DNA of 64,000 nt from Sphingobium yanoikuyae (GTDB lineage: Bacteria > Pseudomonadota > Alphaproteobacteria > Sphingomonadales > Sphingomonadaceae), in the NCBI RefSeq assembly GCF_013001025.1, contig NZ_CP053021.1, forward strand, positions 496,001 to 560,000, in the 5' to 3' direction. Shown here piece by piece: positions 26,395 through 35,758 of the stretch. The position numbers and the translations under genes were made by a program. The notes under the pieces were generated by a model. That model worked only from the letters and a program-made list of their open reading frames with translations. It was not told the DNA's origin and did no database searches. Each line of letters starts with the position of its first letter. Within the stretch, counting starts at the first letter, position 1.

Positions 26395-27210
26395 ATGCAG
26401 TTGCGCCACGCCCGATCCCTGCTGTTCCTGCCCGCGTCCAATCCGCGCGCGGTGGCCAAGGCGCGCACGCTGGCGTGCGACATGGTGATCCTGGACCTGG
26501 AGGATGCGGTGCCCGACGCGGACAAGGCGGCGGCGCTGGACGCGGCGGTGGAGGCCGTGGGCGAGGGCTTTGGCGGGCGGCTGATGGCGGTGCGGATCAA
26601 TGTCGAGGGGATGCCCTCGCATGGGCCGGAGATGGTGGCGCTCAAGCGCACCGCGGTCGACTATGTGGTGCTGCCCAAGGTCGAGAATGCCAAGCAGGTG
26701 AAGGATGTCTATTCCGTCGCGCAGAAGCCGGTGATCGCGATGATCGAGAGCGCGAAGGGCGTGCTGGCGGCGCCGGCGATCGCAGCGGGCGAGGGCTGCG
26801 CCGCTTTGTTCGTGGGTACCAATGATTTGCGCAAGGATCTGAGCATTCCGCCGTCGGCCGGGCGGGCGGGGCTGGCCCATGTGCTGCAGAGCGTGGTGCT
26901 GGCGGCGCGGGCGGCGGGGATCGCGGTGTTCGACGGCGTGTTCAACCGGCTGGACGACGAGGCGGGGCTGGAGGCGGAATGCGCCGAGGGGCATGGCTTC
27001 GGCTTTGACGGCAAGACGCTGATCCACCCCGGACAGGTGCCGGTGGCGAACCAGGCGTTCGGCCCGGACGCGCAGGCGGTGGCGGATGCGCGCCGGCTGA
27101 TCGAGGCGGCGACTGGCGGGGCCGAGCGCTTCGAGGGGCGGATGATCGAGGCGATGCATGTCGACGAGGCGCGGGCGCTGGTGGCGCGGGCGGAGGCGGT
27201 CGGGCAATAG
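26395..27210 (+). CDS. HpcH/HpaI aldolase / citrate lyase beta-subunit-like (CitE family)
   Basis: 271-aa TIM-barrel lyase that cleaves or hydrolyses acyl-CoA esters such as malyl- or citramalyl-CoA. Signatures are LRHARSLLFLPASNPRAVAK, MVILDLEDAVPDADK (metal ligands), VVLPKVENAKQV and FDGKTLIHPGQV. The ATG at 26395 has GGAGAG seven bases upstream; the in-frame ATG at 26380 is the alternative. No alpha or gamma citrate lyase subunits are near, so it is a stand-alone CitE-like enzyme. Paired with a dehydrogenase gene 16 bp downstream. Confidence 0.88.
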   Translation: MQLRHARSLLFLPASNPRAVAKARTLACDMVILDLEDAVPDADKAAALDAAVEAVGEGFGGRLMAVRINVEGMPSHGPEMVALKRTAVDYVVLPKVENAKQVKDVYSVAQKPVIAMIESAKGVLAAPAIAAGEGCAALFVGTNDLRKDLSIPPSAGRAGLAHVLQSVVLAARAAGIAVFDGVFNRLDDEAGLEAECAEGHGFGFDGKTLIHPGQVPVANQAFGPDAQAVADARRLIEAATGGAERFEGRMIEAMHVDEARALVARAEAVGQ

Positions 27211-27226
27211 CGAAAGGCGACAAGGC

Positions 27227-28162
27227 ATGGCGGTGCGGTTCGACAAGGTTGCGATCATCGGGACCGGCCATGTCGGTGCCACGGCCGCCTATGCGATGAT
27301 GCTGCGCGGGCTGTTCACGCAGATCATGCTGATCGATGCGGACGGGCCGCGCGCGCAGGCCGAGGCGCTGGACATTGCCGACGCCAATGCGCTGGCGCGG
27401 CCGGCCCATGTCCTGCGCGGCGATTATCGGGATGCGGGCGACGCGGCGATCGTGGTCATCACGGCCGGCGCGACCACCCATGGCGAGGAAAGCCGGCTGT
27501 CAGTCGCCGGGCGCAGCGCTGCCATCGTGGCGGACTGTGCGCGGCGGGTGGTGGAAGCGGGCTTTGGCGGGGTGATGATCGTCGCGTCCAACCCGGTCGA
27601 TGCGATGGCGCAGGTGGCGCAGCGCGCGTCGGGCCTGCCGATGGGGCAGGTGATCGGCACCGGGACGCTGCTCGACAGTGCGCGCTTTCGCCGGCGGCTG
27701 GCCGATCGGCTGGGGGTGGCGCCGGTGTCGGTCGAGGGACAGGTGCTGGGCGAGCATGGCGACAGCGAGGTGGCAGTCTTTTCGGGCGTGCGGATCGGCG
27801 GGGTGACGCTGGACCAGTTTCGCGGCGGCGCGGTGCTGGACCGGGCGGAACTGGCGCATGAGACGATGCGGGCGGGCTATGCGATCAACTATGGCAAGGG
27901 CCATACAAGCTATGGCGTGGCGACGGCGATAGTGCGGCTGTGCGAGGCGGTGCGGCGCGACGAGCAGGTGGTGCTGCCGGTGTCGACCCTGGCCCATGGC
28001 GAATGCGGGGTGGCGGGCGTCTATCTGAGCCTGCCCTGCGTGATCGGGGCGCTGGGGGTGAGCCGGGTGCTGGCGCCGGACCTAGATGCGGAGGAACGGG
28101 CGGCGCTGCGGGCGTCGGCAGCGGTGTTGCAGGGCATCATGGACGGGCTGGAATCCCATTGA
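27227..28162 (+). CDS. L-lactate dehydrogenase (LDH/MDH family)
   Basis: 311 aa. The Rossmann motif IIGTGHVGATAAYAM, NAD-binding Asp in LIDAD, VVITAGATTHGEESRL, SNPVDAMA and the catalytic GEHGDSEVAVFSG mark the lactate/malate dehydrogenase family. AQAEALDIADANAL and GTGTLLDSARFR favour lactate over malate dehydrogenase. The frame is open to 27158, but ATG 27227 gives the family start. The CitE-like gene precedes it by 16 bp, so both may serve one 2-hydroxy-acid route. Substrate inferred, not proved. Confidence 0.85.
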   Translation: MAVRFDKVAIIGTGHVGATAAYAMMLRGLFTQIMLIDADGPRAQAEALDIADANALARPAHVLRGDYRDAGDAAIVVITAGATTHGEESRLSVAGRSAAIVADCARRVVEAGFGGVMIVASNPVDAMAQVAQRASGLPMGQVIGTGTLLDSARFRRRLADRLGVAPVSVEGQVLGEHGDSEVAVFSGVRIGGVTLDQFRGGAVLDRAELAHETMRAGYAINYGKGHTSYGVATAIVRLCEAVRRDEQVVLPVSTLAHGECGVAGVYLSLPCVIGALGVSRVLAPDLDAEERAALRASAAVLQGIMDGLESH

Positions 28163-28175
28163 AAATCGCCGGCGA

Positions 28176-29129
28176 TCATCCCTCCGGCAGGTCCACCCTG
28201 GGCAGCAGTTCCGCCTCCAGCGCGGGATAGAGGTGGGCGACGCTGCGTTGCAGCTCGTAGCGGGCGGCGGCCATGGTGGCGAAGCGGTCGGGGATGGGGA
28301 GAGTGCCGGCCTCCACCATGTCGAGGCCGGACTGCACGGCGGTGCGCAGCGTCGTGTCGAGCCAGTCGAGCCAGTCGCGGGTCTGGGCGATGGCCCGAAT
28401 GCCGCCGGGATCGAACGGGCCATGGCCGGGGATCACCGCCTTGTGCGGCAATCTGGCGAGCGTATCCAGGCTCTCGCGCCAGCGGGCGAGGTTTGCTGTC
28501 GGGGTGCTGGGCGCGCGGTCGAGGAAGAGCAGGTCGCCGGCGATCAGCGTGCCGGTGCGTTCGTCCAACAAGGCGAGATCGGCATTGCTGTGGCCGGCGA
28601 GCGGCAGCAGTTGCAGGCGGCGGCCGCCGAAATCCTCCGCCGGCTGGTCGATCCGCCGGCCCGGCAGGGCGAGGTCGGTGCCGCGCATCCAGTCGCCCAG
28701 CAGGCGATAGAGCGCATCGGAAAAACCGCGTCCGTCCCGTTCCATGTCGGCGATGGTGCCGGGCAGGGCGGCGACGATGGCGGGATCGAAGGCGGCGATG
28801 CCCATGCCATGGTCGGGATGGAGATGGGTGACATAGACCCGTATGACCGGCTGGCCGGTCAGCGTCTCCGCCACTTTCCTGAGCATGTGGCCATAGCGGA
28901 TCGAGGGGCCGGCATCGACAAGCAGCGTGCCGGCCGGGGTGGCGATGATCGTAATATTGGCGATCGCGCCGCCATTGGCGAAGCGCATCGGTTCGTCGGC
29001 GCCATGGATCATCCACAGGCCATCGGCGACCGGCTGCGGATCGATGCGATACTCGTCCGTCGCGGCGCCGGCCAGCAGCGGGAGGGCGCCGGTCATGCCG
29101 GCCAGCGCCTGTCGGCGGTTGAGCATCAT
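28176..29129 (-). CDS. MBL-fold zinc metallohydrolase, quinoprotein relay-system type
   Basis: 317 aa, exported (NRRQALAGMTGALPLLAGAA signal). The zinc motif THLHPDH is in VYVTHLHPDHGMG, with further ligands in LAGHSNADLAL, AGDLLFLD and IPGHGPFD. Its place after a SoxYZ-like carrier gene (4-bp ATGA overlap at 29126-29129) identifies the group annotated as quinoprotein relay-system zinc metallohydrolase, found with PQQ-dependent alcohol dehydrogenases. The exact reaction is unknown to the field as far as I know. A much longer frame runs upstream but is out of phase with the real gene there. Confidence 0.82.
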   Translation of the reverse strand: MMLNRRQALAGMTGALPLLAGAATDEYRIDPQPVADGLWMIHGADEPMRFANGGAIANITIIATPAGTLLVDAGPSIRYGHMLRKVAETLTGQPVIRVYVTHLHPDHGMGIAAFDPAIVAALPGTIADMERDGRGFSDALYRLLGDWMRGTDLALPGRRIDQPAEDFGGRRLQLLPLAGHSNADLALLDERTGTLIAGDLLFLDRAPSTPTANLARWRESLDTLARLPHKAVIPGHGPFDPGGIRAIAQTRDWLDWLDTTLRTAVQSGLDMVEAGTLPIPDRFATMAAARYELQRSVAHLYPALEAELLPRVDLPEG

Positions 29130-29962
29130 CGGCCGGTCGCGCCGGTGGCAGTGGGCAGTGGGGACTGGCGGGCGACGGTCACCTTGGCGAGATAGGCGCG
29201 GCCATTGGTGTCGCGCGCGGCGATGGAGAGCGTGTCGCCGGGATGGGCGCGGGGCATCAGGGTGATGGCGGGGTCTTCCGCCACGGCGGCCCATATCTCC
29301 ATCTCGCCGAGCAGCCCGCCGTCGGCGCCGGTCACGCGCATCTGTTCGATATGATAGGTCGGGATATTGGCGACGAAGCCGGTGTCCATGGGATGGCGGA
29401 AGGTGACGCGCAGCCGGCTGGCGCCATCGGCCATCGGCCAGGCTTCGCCTCGCATTTCGCCCAGATGCTGGGCCCAGTCGCCCTTCACCCGGCTGACCGG
29501 TGGGGCCGAACAGCCGCCGCCCGCCGCATCGACCCAGCCGCCGCTGACCAGCCATTGGCCGTCCGCCAGTTGCACCGCGCCGCGCACCGGGGTGCGCTGG
29601 TCGAGCTTGATGCGGGTGGCGACATAAGGTTCGGCGCCGTCGGGGCGATAGTCGATGGCGATCGGGATGGGATTGAGATCGGCCAGGATCAGCATGCGCC
29701 TGACGGGGCCGAGGTCCTGACCGAGGCCACGCGCGTCGAGCGCGACCGGGAAGCTGCGCTGGTTTTCCGCGATTTCGGGATAGCTGACCTTCACGCGCGG
29801 ATCGAAGCGGACCGGATCGTCGCCGAAGATGGTCTGCGCATGGGCGGTCCACATCGGCGAGTGCAGCGGATCGGCGGGATAGGGCGCGCGGGCGGGCGCG
29901 ATGCCGCCGCTTGCCAGCAGGCAGAACATCGCCATGGCTGTCAGGGTCTTGCGCCTGTTCAT
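29126..29962 (-). CDS. Quinoprotein dehydrogenase-associated SoxYZ-like carrier protein
   Basis: 278 aa, exported by a signal peptide (residues ~1-25, ending PARA). The N-terminal SoxY-like half has DPRVKVSYPEIAENQRSFPV and a swinging-arm Cys in DAAGGGCSAPP. The C-terminal SoxZ-like half has MDTGFVANIPTYHIEQMRV. SoxYZ normally carries sulfur intermediates on a C-terminal Cys; this fused form occurs beside PQQ dehydrogenases, where its cargo is not established. First of a two-gene operon with the metallohydrolase. Confidence 0.84.
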   Translation of the reverse strand: MNRRKTLTAMAMFCLLASGGIAPARAPYPADPLHSPMWTAHAQTIFGDDPVRFDPRVKVSYPEIAENQRSFPVALDARGLGQDLGPVRRMLILADLNPIPIAIDYRPDGAEPYVATRIKLDQRTPVRGAVQLADGQWLVSGGWVDAAGGGCSAPPVSRVKGDWAQHLGEMRGEAWPMADGASRLRVTFRHPMDTGFVANIPTYHIEQMRVTGADGGLLGEMEIWAAVAEDPAITLMPRAHPGDTLSIAARDTNGRAYLAKVTVARQSPLPTATGATGR

Positions 29963-30046
29963 CCTCTTCTCCCAAAGTCCATGCCTAGCGCCAGGAAAAA
30001 GCGGCTACCATTGCACCTTGGGTCGTGGAGCGTGGAAGGGATGGGG

Positions 30047-30598
30047 ATGCGGGCGAGGATCGGGCTGATGGCGGTGCTGCTGCTGGTGCCGGGCGTGACG
30101 CAGGCGCGGGCGCAGGAGGCTGGCCTGTTCGACGCAGAGGGGTATCGCATTGCCCATTATCGTGGGCCGGTGCATCGCCCGCCCGAGGGGGTAGGCAGGA
30201 TCGCGCCGGCCGCGATCGCCGGGCTGCGGCCGGATGTCGACATGATCCTGATCGACGTGCTGCCGGCCGAGGGCGGCCATCGCGAGGCGGACGGACGCTG
30301 GCAACTGGCGCAGCCGCATGAGAGCATCCCCGGCGCCCACTGGTTTCCCGAAAGCGGGCGGGGCGCGCCGATGCCGGATATCGCGGACTGGTTCGCGCAC
30401 GGGGTTGCGCGGCTGACCGGCGGGAGGCGCGACCGGATGATCGTCACCTTCTGCCGCGCGGATTGCTGGATGGGCTGGAATGCGGCGCGACGGCTGCGGG
30501 CGATGGGCTATCGCAACATCTGGTGGCTGGCCGAGGGGACGGACGGCTGGCGCGATCTGGGCCGCGACCTGAGGCCCGTCCAACCCGCGCGCCGATAG
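30047..30598 (+). CDS. PQQ-dependent catabolism-associated CXXCW-motif protein
   Basis: 183 aa, exported (MRARIGLMAVLLLVPGVTQA signal). It has a rhodanese-like fold with the motif CRADCW in FCRADCWMGWNAARRLRAMGY and RNIWWLAEGTDGW near the end. This is the family named after its Cys-Cys-Trp motif and found with PQQ-dependent ethanol/methanol dehydrogenase clusters. GGAAGG seven bases before ATG 30047 decides the start over the ATG at 30041. It is divergent from the SoxYZ-like gene and precedes pseudoazurin. Confidence 0.83.
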   Translation: MRARIGLMAVLLLVPGVTQARAQEAGLFDAEGYRIAHYRGPVHRPPEGVGRIAPAAIAGLRPDVDMILIDVLPAEGGHREADGRWQLAQPHESIPGAHWFPESGRGAPMPDIADWFAHGVARLTGGRRDRMIVTFCRADCWMGWNAARRLRAMGYRNIWWLAEGTDGWRDLGRDLRPVQPARR

Positions 30599-30686
30599 GA
30601 CCAAAGGTCAATTGTCTGGCCCCCGTTTTTGGGCATGTTGCACGCTAACGGGGTAGTTCAAACCATTGATTTTCGGGAGAGAGTAA

Positions 30687-31130
30687 ATGCTTCATCGTTC
30701 GGCGCTGGCGATCATCGGCGGCCTGGCCATGGCCAGTGCGATGCCGGCCGCGGCCAAGGACATCACCGTCCATATGAAGAACAAGGGCGCCGATGGCGCG
30801 ATGGTGTTCGAGCCGTCTTTCGTGAAGGCGGCGCCGGGCGACGTGATCCATTTCCAGCCGACCGATCCCAGCCATAATGCCGAGACCATCTCCACCATGC
30901 TGCCGGCCGGCGCGACCCCGATGAAGGGGGCGATGAACAAGGAGGCGGTGCTGACCGTCAGCAAGCCGGGCCTCTATGGCATCAAGTGCATGCCCCATTA
31001 TTCGATGGGCATGGTGGCGCTGGTGCAGGTGGGCAAGCCGACGGCGGCCGATGTGATGGCGGCCAAGGCGGTCAAGTTGCCGCCCTTCGCCGCCAAGCGG
31101 ATGAATGCGGCGCTGGCCCAGGTGAAATAA
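30687..31130 (+). CDS. Pseudoazurin (blue copper electron carrier)
   Basis: 147-aa periplasmic type-1 copper protein with a signal peptide (residues ~1-23, ending PAAAK). Copper ligands are His63, Cys101, His104 and Met109; the spacings 38, 3 and 5 equal those of His40/Cys78/His81/Met86 in known pseudoazurins. The C-terminal 30 residues form the usual two helices. It carries electrons to nitrite or N2O reductases or to oxidases. Its position 88 bp after the CXXCW gene suggests it could accept electrons from a quinoprotein system. Confidence 0.93.
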   Translation: MLHRSALAIIGGLAMASAMPAAAKDITVHMKNKGADGAMVFEPSFVKAAPGDVIHFQPTDPSHNAETISTMLPAGATPMKGAMNKEAVLTVSKPGLYGIKCMPHYSMGMVALVQVGKPTAADVMAAKAVKLPPFAAKRMNAALAQVK

Positions 31131-31154
31131 GCGCGGGCCAGTCCCGCAAGCGGT

Positions 31155-31190
31155 CAGGCCGGTCATCCACCAGGATGGCCGGCCTGTTCT
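31155..31190. terminator. Bidirectional terminator between pseudoazurin and ABC permease genes
   Basis: Fourteen-bp stem, CAGGCCGGTCATCC with GGATGGCCGGCCTG (one G-U), loop ACCA, followed by TTCTCT. It lies between two convergent genes. Confidence 0.75.
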
Positions 31191-31193
31191 CTG

Positions 31194-33698
31194 TCATTCG
31201 TAGCGCAGCGCGTGGATCGGATTGGTGCGCGCGACGCGGAAGCTGTGCGCGCCAATCGTGAGGATCGCGATCAGCAATGCCAGCCCGCCTGCCAGCAGGA
31301 AGGGCAGGGGCGTCAGCGCGATGCGGGAGTCGAAGCCGTTGAGCCAGTCGCGCATCACCCACCAGGCGACCGGCCAGGCGATCAGGTTGGCAATCAGCAC
31401 CGGCCGGGTGAACTGCCAGACCAGCAGTTGCACGATCTTCCCCGTGCTGGCGCCCAGCACCTTGCGGATGCCGATCTCCTTGGTCCGGCGCTGCGCGGTG
31501 AAGGCGGACAGGCCGAACAGGCCAAGGCAGCCGACGATCACCGCCAGCAGGGCGAAGGCGGCGAAGGCCTGGGCCCGTGCTTCCTCGGCATGATAGACTT
31601 CGCGCACGATGTCGTCGCTGAAGCGGGCGGTGAAGGGCACTTCGGGAGCGAGGCGCTTCCACACGCTTTCGATCCGCGCCAGAACCGTCGCCGGATTGCC
31701 ATGATAGCGGATCAGCATTTCGTTATGATTGTCGCGATCGAAGAGGAAGAAGATCGGGTCCATCGGATCGCGGATCGAGCGGAAGCGTGAGTCCTGGACG
31801 ACGCCGATGATGGTGATGGGCACGCTGCCGCCAAATTCGTCGCGCACCAGGCCACCACGGACCTGCTTGCCGATCGCGTCCTGCGGTGAGGCAAAGCCCA
31901 GTCGCTTGACCGCCAGTTCGTTGACCACGGTGTTGGCGCCGCGCGCGGCAAAGGCCCGTTCGGCCTCCGGAACCTCCGGGAAGGGACGGGTGATGTCGTC
32001 GATCGGCCGGTTGATGTCGAAGCTCCGCCCGGCGAGCAGCTTGATGCCCATCGTGTCGAAGAATTTGGTGTCGACCTGATAGATGCCCATGCTGATCGGC
32101 TCTTCACGGCCGGGCACGAGGATACCGCTATTGGTGTTGTTGGTGGTGCTGATGCCGATATTGGTGCGGCCGACCGAGGTCACGCCGTCGACCTTCTCGA
32201 TTTCCCGCACCATCGTGTCGAGCACCGGGTCGAGCTGGCGGCGGCTGATGCCCGAAATCTGGATCAGCCCCTCGCGCTTGTAGCCGGGATCGGAATTGCG
32301 GGCGTAGAGGGTCTGGGCATAGACCACCGCGGTGCAGATGATGAGGCCGATCGACACGGCGAACTGGGCGACGACCAGTGCGCTGCGCAGCCGGCCCGAT
32401 CCTTCCGCATCGGCGGCCGACTTGTTGGCCTTGAGCACGCGGGCGGGCTGGAAGCGGGACAGGTAGAAGGCGGGATAGGCGCCGCCGGCCACGCCGACCA
32501 GCAGCACCAGGCCGATGATCGGCAGGATGAGGCCGCCGCTGCCGAAATAATGGAGGCTGAGGTCCGCGTCGAGGAAGCGGCTGACCAGCGGCAGCAGCAA
32601 TTCGGTCAGCGCCAGCGCGACCAGCATCGCCACCGCCGAGACCAGGATGGATTCGCCGATGAATTGCAGCACCAGCTGGCGGCGATTGGCGCCCAGCACC
32701 TTGCGCAGGGCAACCTCCCGCGCGCGCTGGCTGGCGCGGGCGGTAGCGAGGTTGACGAAATTGACACAGGCCATGCCCAGGATCAGCAGCGCGACGATGG
32801 CGAAGGTGATGATCGAGCCGCGATCATTGCCCGGCGTCATCGACCCGTTCTGGGCGCGGCCGAGATGGACGTCGCGGACATTGACCAGGGCGAAGTTCAT
32901 GTCGTCGCCCTGGTTGAAGCGGCGGCCGCCGAAAAACTGGTCGGGGATGTTGCGCTTTTCCCATTGCGGCAGCTGGGCATTGATCGCCTTGACGTCGGCA
33001 CCGGGCTTCAGCCGGACATAGATCCAGCCCGACTGCCAGCCATATTGGCTGAGGAAATCGGGCGTCTGCGCCCAGTAGCTGGGCGGATCATAGCGGGCGA
33101 GCATGGTGAGCTTGAGGTGCGAGGCCTTGGGCAGATCCTTGAGCACGCCATTGACGCGATAGTCGGTCGAGATGCCGCGCGAGATGAGCGTCAGCGTCTG
33201 GCCCATCGGGTCTTCGCTGCCGAAACGGCGCTTCGCCTCGCTGTCGGTCAGCACCATGTCGCCGGGCTTTGCGAGCGCGGTACGCGGATCGCCCTTCACC
33301 AGCGGCAGGTCGAGCACGTCGAACACCGGGCCGTCGACGAATTTCATGTCGTCCACTTCGGTCGCGACGCCGTTGCGCAGCACGACCGGCCCGGCCGACA
33401 GCAGATGGACGGCCGCCGCGATCTGCGGGAAATCCTTCCGCAGGGCCGCCTGCGCGACATAGGGCGCCATCTGCAGGTTGTTTTCGCGGCCGCCATGCGG
33501 ATCGGTATAATAGGTCTGGAACTGGAAGGTCCGGTCCGCCTGCGGCATCCAGGCGTCGAAGGTCAGTTCATTGCGGACGAACAGCAGGATGATGAGGCAG
33601 GCCGCCATGCCGGTCGCCAGCCCCAATATGTTGATCGCCGCATAGGTGCGGCTCTTGAGCAGCGACCGCAGGCCGACCGTCAGATAATTGCGCCACAT
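31194..33698 (-). CDS. ABC transporter permease, MacB/FtsX type with two FtsX domains
   Basis: 834 aa. An N-terminal helix (residues ~21-42) is followed by a MacB-like periplasmic domain, three helices of a first FtsX unit (~280-410, with RAREVALRKVLGANRRQLVLQF), another helix, a second periplasmic domain, and a final FtsX unit with RTKEIGIRKVLGASTGKIV. Such mechanotransmission permeases work with an ATPase and a periplasmic adaptor to expel peptides, antibiotics or lipids without crossing the membrane themselves. The ATPase and HlyD genes lie just upstream. Confidence 0.9.
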   Translation of the reverse strand: MWRNYLTVGLRSLLKSRTYAAINILGLATGMAACLIILLFVRNELTFDAWMPQADRTFQFQTYYTDPHGGRENNLQMAPYVAQAALRKDFPQIAAAVHLLSAGPVVLRNGVATEVDDMKFVDGPVFDVLDLPLVKGDPRTALAKPGDMVLTDSEAKRRFGSEDPMGQTLTLISRGISTDYRVNGVLKDLPKASHLKLTMLARYDPPSYWAQTPDFLSQYGWQSGWIYVRLKPGADVKAINAQLPQWEKRNIPDQFFGGRRFNQGDDMNFALVNVRDVHLGRAQNGSMTPGNDRGSIITFAIVALLILGMACVNFVNLATARASQRAREVALRKVLGANRRQLVLQFIGESILVSAVAMLVALALTELLLPLVSRFLDADLSLHYFGSGGLILPIIGLVLLVGVAGGAYPAFYLSRFQPARVLKANKSAADAEGSGRLRSALVVAQFAVSIGLIICTAVVYAQTLYARNSDPGYKREGLIQISGISRRQLDPVLDTMVREIEKVDGVTSVGRTNIGISTTNNTNSGILVPGREEPISMGIYQVDTKFFDTMGIKLLAGRSFDINRPIDDITRPFPEVPEAERAFAARGANTVVNELAVKRLGFASPQDAIGKQVRGGLVRDEFGGSVPITIIGVVQDSRFRSIRDPMDPIFFLFDRDNHNEMLIRYHGNPATVLARIESVWKRLAPEVPFTARFSDDIVREVYHAEEARAQAFAAFALLAVIVGCLGLFGLSAFTAQRRTKEIGIRKVLGASTGKIVQLLVWQFTRPVLIANLIAWPVAWWVMRDWLNGFDSRIALTPLPFLLAGGLALLIAILTIGAHSFRVARTNPIHALRYE

Positions 33699-33722
33699 GG
33701 GAAGTCTCTCCGTCTTGGGCTA

Positions 33723-34415
33723 TCAGGCGGCGCGGCGCCGTTCCTGCAGGATGCGGCCGTCCAGCATATGGACGACGCGGCTGGCATAATCGGCATGGGC
33801 GGGCGAATGGGTGACCATGACGATGGTCGATCCTTCGGCGTTGAGCGTCTGGAGCATCTTCATCACCTCCTCGCCATGGCTGGTGTCGAGATTGCCGGTC
33901 GGTTCGTCGGCCAGGATCAGGCGCGGTTCGGACACCAGCGCGCGGGCGACGGCGACGCGCTGCTGCTGGCCGCCCGACAGCTGGCTGGGCCGGTGGCGGG
34001 CACGATGGGCGATGCCGACCCGGTCCATTACCGCCTCGACCTTCGCCTTGCGCTCGGCCGCGGGCATGGCGTGATAGAGCAGGGCCAGCTCGATATTCTC
34101 GGCCACGCTCAGTTCGTCGATCAGGTTGAAGCTCTGGAAGATGAAGCCCAGATGCGTCTTGCGGATGCCCGCCAGCCTGGGTTCGGGCAGGCCCGCAATC
34201 TCGGTGTCGCCAAAGCGGTAGGAGCCGCTCGACGGGCTGTCGAGCATGCCGATCATGTTCAGCAGGGTCGACTTGCCGCAGCCCGACGGGCCCATGATCG
34301 CGACAAATTCGCCCTGGAAGATGTCGAGGTCGATCGCGTCGAGCGCGGTGGTTTCGACCATGTCGGTGCGATAGACGCGGCTGAGTTCACGCAGGCTGAG
34401 CAATGCTTGGGTCAT
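33723..34415 (-). CDS. ABC transporter ATPase, MacB/LolD type
   Basis: 230 aa. Walker [10 protein letters not shown], the signature [15 protein letters not shown], Walker [13 protein letters not shown] and the H-loop [11 protein letters not shown] are all present. MacB/LolD-like subfamily. The ATG at 34415 has AAAGG seven bases before it; a GTG at 34430, overlapping the hlyD stop, is an alternative. It energises the permease encoded next. Confidence 0.94.
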   Translation of the reverse strand: MTQALLSLRELSRVYRTDMVETTALDAIDLDIFQGEFVAIMGPSGCGKSTLLNMIGMLDSPSSGSYRFGDTEIAGLPEPRLAGIRKTHLGFIFQSFNLIDELSVAENIELALLYHAMPAAERKAKVEAVMDRVGIAHRARHRPSQLSGGQQQRVAVARALVSEPRLILADEPTGNLDTSHGEEVMKMLQTLNAEGSTIVMVTHSPAHADYASRVVHMLDGRILQERRRAA

Positions 34416-34426
34416 GTCTTTGCCTT

Positions 34427-35743
34427 TCACTTCTTTTCGAGGACCAGCCGATCCTTGTCGGCAAACCCGGTATAGGGGGATGTGAGCACCTGCTCGCCGG
34501 GCTCCAGCCCGTCGAGAATCTCGATATAGTCGGCGTTGCGCCGGCCCAGGCGCACGGCGCGCTTCACCGCCTCGCCGCCGTCGGGCGTCACCACGAACAC
34601 CCAGGCACCGCCGGTGTCATTGTAGAAGCTGCCATTGGGGATGAGGCGCGCGCGCACCGGATCGCCCAGCGTCAGCTTGGCCTGGAGCGTCTGGCCGCGC
34701 TGGATCTGGGGCGGTTCGCCGTCGAGGAATTGCAGGTCGATCTCGAACTGGCCGTTGCGCACGGTCGGATAGATTTTTGCGACCTTCATCCGATAGCTCT
34801 TGCCGTTCCAGTCGACCGTCGCGGTCTGGCCGAGCTGGACGCGGGGCAGGTAGAATTCGTCGATCCCGGCAACCAGCTTGTTGCGGCCGGGGCTGTCGAT
34901 CTGGCCCAGTCGCTCGCCGCGCGCCATCGACTGGCCGACCTGGATCGAGAAGGCGGAGACGGTGCCTGCGACCGGGGCGCGCAGGTTCAGCGCCTCCAGG
35001 CTGGCGCGGGCGACGCCGAGGCTGGACTGGAGGGTTTCGGCCGAGGCGCGCAGCTGAGCGAGCTGGCTGGTCTGGAGCCGCTCGTCAGTCTGCTGGGTGC
35101 GGGCGAGGACGGCCCGGCGATCACGCTGGTAGCTGAGGTCGTCGCGCGTGTCGGCAAAGGTCCGGCCGGCGACGAAGCCGCGCGCGGCCAGCGGCGCTTC
35201 CCGCTCATATTGGCGTTGCGCCTTCTTGAGGTCGAGATCGGCCTCCAGCATGGCGCGGTTGTTGGTGAGCCGGTTCTGCGACAGCGCCAGTTCCTGGCTG
35301 CGCATCGAATTGAGCTGCTGCGTCACTTCGGTCTGGCGGGCGAGGACGGACAGTTGCAGTTCGGCGTTGGACAGGCGGGCGAGCAACTGGCCCTTCTGGA
35401 CGGTGGCGCCATCCTCGACCAGCACTTCTTCGACCCGGCCGCCCTCGATCGCGTCGAGATAGACGGTGATGAGCGGGGTGACGCGCGCGCGCAGCGGCAG
35501 GAAATCGTCGAACCGGCCCTGGCTGACGGTGGAGACGACGATGCGGTCGGCCGGCAGGGTCTGGCTGTTGCTGCTGGGCATATAATACCAGGCGGTGCCG
35601 ATCAGCGCGATCGCGACGGCGGCGCCCAGCGCGACCTTGGCGCGCAGCGGCAGGGTCTTGCGCGCCACCACCCGGTCCATCGCGCCGCCACTGGTGGGCG
35701 CGGTGGCCCGCGGCGTTTCGCTGGGCATGCTGACGACGCTCAT
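34427..35743 (-). CDS. HlyD-family periplasmic adaptor of ABC efflux system
   Basis: 438 aa. A single N-terminal membrane helix (residues ~35-55) is followed by a biotinyl-lipoyl half (GGRVEEVLVEDGATVQKGQLL), a long coiled-coil hairpin (~105-225) and the second half (APVAGTVSAFSIQVGQSM), then beta-barrel domains. Adaptors of this kind link the inner-membrane ABC pump to an outer-membrane channel; no TolC gene is nearby. The ATG at 35743 has GGAG nine bases upstream; GTG 35758 is less likely. Two palindromic sites lie just upstream. Confidence 0.91.
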   Translation of the reverse strand: MSVVSMPSETPRATAPTSGGAMDRVVARKTLPLRAKVALGAAVAIALIGTAWYYMPSSNSQTLPADRIVVSTVSQGRFDDFLPLRARVTPLITVYLDAIEGGRVEEVLVEDGATVQKGQLLARLSNAELQLSVLARQTEVTQQLNSMRSQELALSQNRLTNNRAMLEADLDLKKAQRQYEREAPLAARGFVAGRTFADTRDDLSYQRDRRAVLARTQQTDERLQTSQLAQLRASAETLQSSLGVARASLEALNLRAPVAGTVSAFSIQVGQSMARGERLGQIDSPGRNKLVAGIDEFYLPRVQLGQTATVDWNGKSYRMKVAKIYPTVRNGQFEIDLQFLDGEPPQIQRGQTLQAKLTLGDPVRARLIPNGSFYNDTGGAWVFVVTPDGGEAVKRAVRLGRRNADYIEILDGLEPGEQVLTSPYTGFADKDRLVLEKK

Positions 35744-35758
35744 GCGCGGCGGCTCCAC

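Noticed and set aside
28176-29975. Reading the metallohydrolase as a 599-residue protein
   Set aside because: The extra N-terminal 280 residues are an out-of-phase translation of the SoxYZ-like gene; a 4-bp ATGA overlap and signal peptide fix the start at 29129.
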